Below, one piece after another: positions 4,411-7,523 of a DNA stretch of 7,523 nt. The translations under genes and the position numbers were made by a program. The stretch is from positions 1-7,523 of the forward strand of contig JASFUX010000167.1 in NCBI GenBank assembly GCA_050050115.1, written 5' to 3'. Position 1 is the first letter of the stretch, and each line of letters begins with the position of its first letter. The notes under the pieces were generated by a model. The model searched no databases. It was given only the letters and a program-made list of their open reading frames with translations, and was not told the origin of the DNA. The stretch comes from JASFUX01 sp050050115. Its GTDB lineage: Bacteria > Pseudomonadota > Alphaproteobacteria > Caulobacterales > Maricaulaceae.

Positions 4411-7400
4411 ACCGCGCTCTGTTCTTCGCTTTCAGGCGTCTTGATCGCTTCGACAATCCGTTCGAGCCAACGCTTTGCGCCCTTGAGGCGCGCGTCCGGC
4501 GTCTCCCATTCGCCGGCGATGAACAGCGTATGGTCGGGCCGCAGCTTTATTTGACCTGCATAGCGGCTCACCAACTGAACCAGCGGCGCAGGGTCCTCCA
4601 GCGCGTCCTCGCGGAAGCCGATCACCACGCCCTTGGGGCCGGCCTCAACCTTAGAGACGCGCGCAGCGCGACACAGCGCCTTGATCTCCATGACCGCGAG
4701 CAGGTGCGCCGTTTCCTCCGGCAGCGGACCGAAGCGGTCGATGAGCTCGGCGGCGAAAGCGTCCCGTTCGGAGCGGCTTTCCAGGCGCGAGGCGCGCCGG
4801 TAAAGGCCGAGGCGCACGTCGAGGTCGGGCGCATAGTCTTCCGGGATCAGAACAGATGCGCCGACGTTGATCTGCGGCGACCAGTCGGAGTCGTCATGCC
4901 CGCCGTCGTGCTTGTGCGTGGCGATCGCCTCTTCGAGCATCGACTGGAACAGCTCCACGCCGACCTCCCGGATGTGCCCCGACTGCTCCTCGCCGAGGAG
5001 GTTGCCGCCGCCGCGTAGGTCGAGGTCGTGGCTCGCCAAGGTGAAGCCCGCGCCGAGCGTATCGAGCGACTGAAGCACCTTGAGGCGCTTCTCCGCGCCT
5101 TCGGTGATTTTCCAAGTCGAAGGGATGGTCAGATAGGCGTAGGCGCGGGTTTTCGAGCGCCCCACCCTGCCCCGCAGCTGATAGAGCTGGGCGAGGCCGA
5201 AGCGGTCTGCGCGATAGACGACGAGCGTGTTCGCCGTCGGGATGTCGAGCCCGGACTCGACGATGGCGGTCGAAACGAGGACGTCGAACTTGCCTTCATA
5301 GAAGGCGGTGATCCGGTCCTCCAGCTCGCTCGGCGACATCTGGCCGTGCGCAACGACATAGCGGACTTCCGGAACGCGCTCGGTCAGGAATTCTTCGGCG
5401 TCTGGCAGGTCGGAAATCCGAGGGCAGACGAAGAAACTCTGCCCGCCCCTGAAGCGCTCGCGCAGGAGCGCTTCGCGCGCGGTCACGGCGTCAAACGGCG
5501 TCACATAAGTGCGCACCGCAAGACGATCAATCGGCGGGGTGGCGATGATCGACAGCTCGCGCAAGCCAGCGAGCGACATCTGCAGCGTGCGCGGGATCGG
5601 CGTGGCGGTGAGCGTCAGGACATGCACGTCGGCCTTAAGTTCCTTGAGACGCTCCTTGTGCTTGACGCCGAAATGCTGCTCCTCGTCGATGATCAGCAAG
5701 CCGAGGTCTTTGAAATGAACGGACTTGGCGAGCAGCGCATGGGTCCCGATAACGATGTCGCAGGCGCCCGAAGCAATCATCTCGCGCGTCGTCGCCGCCT
5801 CTTTGGCCGAGACGAGTCGCGAAAGCTGACGCACCTTGACGGGCCAGCCGTGGAAGCGCTCGGAGAACGTCTTGAAGTGCTGGCGGGCAAGCAGCGTCGT
5901 CGGCGCGACGACGGCCACCTGCTTGCCGTTGATCGCCGTGGCGAAGGCCGCGCGCAGGCCAACCTCGGTCTTGCCGAAGCCGACGTCGCCGCAGATCAGC
6001 CGGTCCATCGGCTTGCCCGAGCCGAGATCGTCGAGCACGTCATGGATCGCGGAGAGCTGATCGTCCGTTTCTGCGTACGGAAAACGCGCGCAGAACTCGT
6101 CGTAGACGCCGGCCTCGGTCTCGAGCGCGTCGGCGGTCTTGAGCTGGCGCGCCGCGGCGATCTCGATCAGCTTGCCGGCCAGCTCAAGGAGGTGCTTTTT
6201 CGCCTTCGCTTTGCGCGACTGCCAGCCCGCGCCGCCGAGTCGGTCTAGCTGAGCCTCCCCTGCGTCCGCGCCGTAGCGGGACAAGAGCTCGATGTTCTCG
6301 ACAGGCAGATACAGCTTGGAGTCGCCGGCATATTCGATTTCGAGGCAGTCGCGCGGCGCGCCTTCGACTTCGAGCGTACGCAGGCCGAGATAACGGCCGA
6401 TCCCATGATCGACGTGGACCACCAGGTCGCCGACCGAGAGCGAGGAGGCCTCGGAGATGAAGTTCGCCGCGCGACGCTTGCCGTGCGGCCGCGCCAAACG
6501 ATCGCCGAGGATGTCCTGTTCGGAGAGGACGACGAGGTCATCCGTTTCGAAACCGCGCTCGAGCGGCAGCACCGCCCGCGCGATATCATCGCGACCGAGC
6601 GCCTGGACTTCCCCCCAGCTCGCCGCCGGCTTGATCCCTACGACGCCGTGATCGGCGAGAACCCCGGCGGTGCGCTCGCTCGATCCTTCGGTCCAGCACG
6701 CCAGCAGAACGCGCTTGCCTGCCGCGTTCTGCTCGCGGACATAGCGCGCCGCCTCGTCGAAGACATTGACGTCGCCGCCGCGGCGTTCGGCTGAAAACTC
6801 CCGCCCCGGCCGCGCGCCAAGGTCGACCGCAGTCCCCTCCTCCGCCGGTGCGAAGGCGCTCAGAATCCGGACCGGGCGCGTGTCCATTTCGAGCGCCCAC
6901 TCGGTTTCCGAGAGATAGAGCGCGTCGGGCGGCAGCGCGCGGTAGCTCTGTGCGCCCAGGCCCTTCACCGGCGCGGCGCCCTCGTCGGCGCGAGCTGCGT
7001 AGTAGTCGTCGATCAGCGTGCGGCGCTCTTCCAGCGCGGCGTCAACTCGGTGATCGACCACAACGAGCGCAGTTTCACCCGCATAGTCGAACATCGTCTC
7101 GAGCTGGTCGTGAAACAGCGGCAGCCAGTGCTCGACGCCGTGGGCGCGCACGCCTTCCGAAACAGAGTCGTAGACGAGATCGCCGTCGGTAACCGCGCCG
7201 AAGGCAGCGACGAAGCCGCGCCGGAATCGAGCGATCGAGTCGGCGTCGAGGAACACTTCGCTCACCGGCTCGAGCACCGCGTGGTCAAGCTGGCGCGTGG
7301 TGCGCTGGGTGTCGGGATCGAAAGCGCGAACGGATTCGAGCGTGTCGCCGAAGAAGTCGAGCCGCAGCGGCTCGTTCGCACCCGGCGAGAAGACGTCGAC

Positions 7401-7523
7401 CACGCCGCCGCGCAGCGCATAGTCGCCCCGCTCCATCACGGTGGAGGCCCGCGCATAGCCGTTCGCAGCGAGATGACGTTTGAGCTCGTCGAGATCGACG
7501 ATATCGCCCGGCCGCGCTTCAAA
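4407..7523 (-). CDS. mfd: Transcription-repair coupling factor Mfd, N-terminus outside the window
   Basis: The frame is open from the right edge, giving 1038 residues. E. coli Mfd has 1148, so roughly 110-150 N-terminal residues are missing. Mfd removes RNA polymerase stalled at DNA lesions and recruits UvrA for strand-specific excision repair. Residues 1-330 of the fragment are the end of the UvrB-like region and linker (GYARASTVMERGDYALRGG near the start). The CarD-like RNA polymerase interaction domain is at about 360-415 (VGDLVVHVDHGIGRY). The RecG-like translocase has Walker A GDVGFGKTE (about 512-520), Walker B DEEQHFGV (about 612-619), motif III TATPIPRT (about 640) and motif VI QLRGRVGRSK (about 782-791). 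The LASHDLDLRGGGNLLGEEQ block and C-terminal D7 domain follow. No frameshift or lost motif is seen. Its TAG overlaps the stop of the convergent PopA-like gene. Confidence 0.97.
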   Translation of the reverse strand, partial: FEARPGDIVDLDELKRHLAANGYARASTVMERGDYALRGGVVDVFSPGANEPLRLDFFGDTLESVRAFDPDTQRTTRQLDHAVLEPVSEVFLDADSIARFRRGFVAAFGAVTDGDLVYDSVSEGVRAHGVEHWLPLFHDQLETMFDYAGETALVVVDHRVDAALEERRTLIDDYYAARADEGAAPVKGLGAQSYRALPPDALYLSETEWALEMDTRPVRILSAFAPAEEGTAVDLGARPGREFSAERRGGDVNVFDEAARYVREQNAAGKRVLLACWTEGSSERTAGVLADHGVVGIKPAASWGEVQALGRDDIARAVLPLERGFETDDLVVLSEQDILGDRLARPHGKRRAANFISEASSLSVGDLVVHVDHGIGRYLGLRTLEVEGAPRDCLEIEYAGDSKLYLPVENIELLSRYGADAGEAQLDRLGGAGWQSRKAKAKKHLLELAGKLIEIAAARQLKTADALETEAGVYDEFCARFPYAETDDQLSAIHDVLDDLGSGKPMDRLICGDVGFGKTEVGLRAAFATAINGKQVAVVAPTTLLARQHFKTFSERFHGWPVKVRQLSRLVSAKEAATTREMIASGACDIVIGTHALLAKSVHFKDLGLLIIDEEQHFGVKHKERLKELKADVHVLTLTATPIPRTLQMSLAGLRELSIIATPPIDRLAVRTYVTPFDAVTAREALLRERFRGGQSFFVCPRISDLPDAEEFLTERVPEVRYVVAHGQMSPSELEDRITAFYEGKFDVLVSTAIVESGLDIPTANTLVVYRADRFGLAQLYQLRGRVGRSKTRAYAYLTIPSTWKITEGAEKRLKVLQSLDTLGAGFTLASHDLDLRGGGNLLGEEQSGHIREVGVELFQSMLEEAIATHKHDGGHDDSDWSPQINVGASVLIPEDYAPDLDVRLGLYRRASRLESRSERDAFAAELIDRFGPLPEETAHLLAVMEIKALCRAARVSKVEAGPKGVVIGFREDALEDPAPLVQLVSRYAGQIKLRPDHTLFIAGEWETPDARLKGAKRWLERIVEAIKTPESEEQSAV

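Noticed and set aside
5028..6248. A 406-codon open frame antisense to mfd
   Set aside because: Low-complexity Arg/Glu/Ala/Leu translation lying entirely over well-conserved mfd translocase motifs, with no independent support.

Overview
The window looks like a GC-rich alphaproteobacterial chromosome. The arguments are the style of the proteins (a REC-REC-GGDEF protein of PleD/PopA type, succinyl-CoA:3-ketoacid CoA-transferase subunits and Mfd), the GC-rich codon use, and a tRNA-Ser 3' end with an encoded CCA. A Caulobacterales, Hyphomonadaceae or Parvularculaceae-type host is my best guess, but this is inference and not a database result.

Bases 1-337 appear to be the right-hand end of an integrated element. 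The first 22 codons of a P4-type tyrosine recombinase start at 66 and run leftward out of the window. Behind its start lie three copies of an 11-bp motif (75-85, 157-167, 169-179), then four GAAC words spaced exactly 10 bp apart (274-307), then a 22-bp copy of a tRNA-Ser 3' end (316-337) with no tRNA body in front of it. This is the layout expected of attR, with element DNA on the left and host chromosome on the right.

The chromosomal part then carries a YceI-family lipoprotein (510-1253, +). It converges on a two-gene CoA-transferase operon read leftward: scoA (2638-1934), then scoB (1932-1297), one base apart. A strong hairpin terminator lies between the converging units and covers the scoB stop codon. 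The operon would exchange CoA between succinyl-CoA and acetoacetate, linking ketone body or polyhydroxybutyrate breakdown to the TCA cycle.

A 389-bp divergent intergenic region (2639-3027) is rich in inverted repeats. One is a terminator-like hairpin oriented toward scoAB with no gene feeding into it. To its right is a 460-aa protein (3028-4410, +) with two degenerate receiver domains and a degenerate GGDEF domain. Its active-site motif is lost, but the RxxD inhibitory c-di-GMP site is kept at canonical spacing. That makes it a candidate c-di-GMP effector analogous to Caulobacter PopA, and it is the most interesting gene here. Its stop codon overlaps the stop codon of the convergent mfd gene (4407-7523, -), which encodes the transcription-repair coupling factor and runs off the right edge without its N-terminus.
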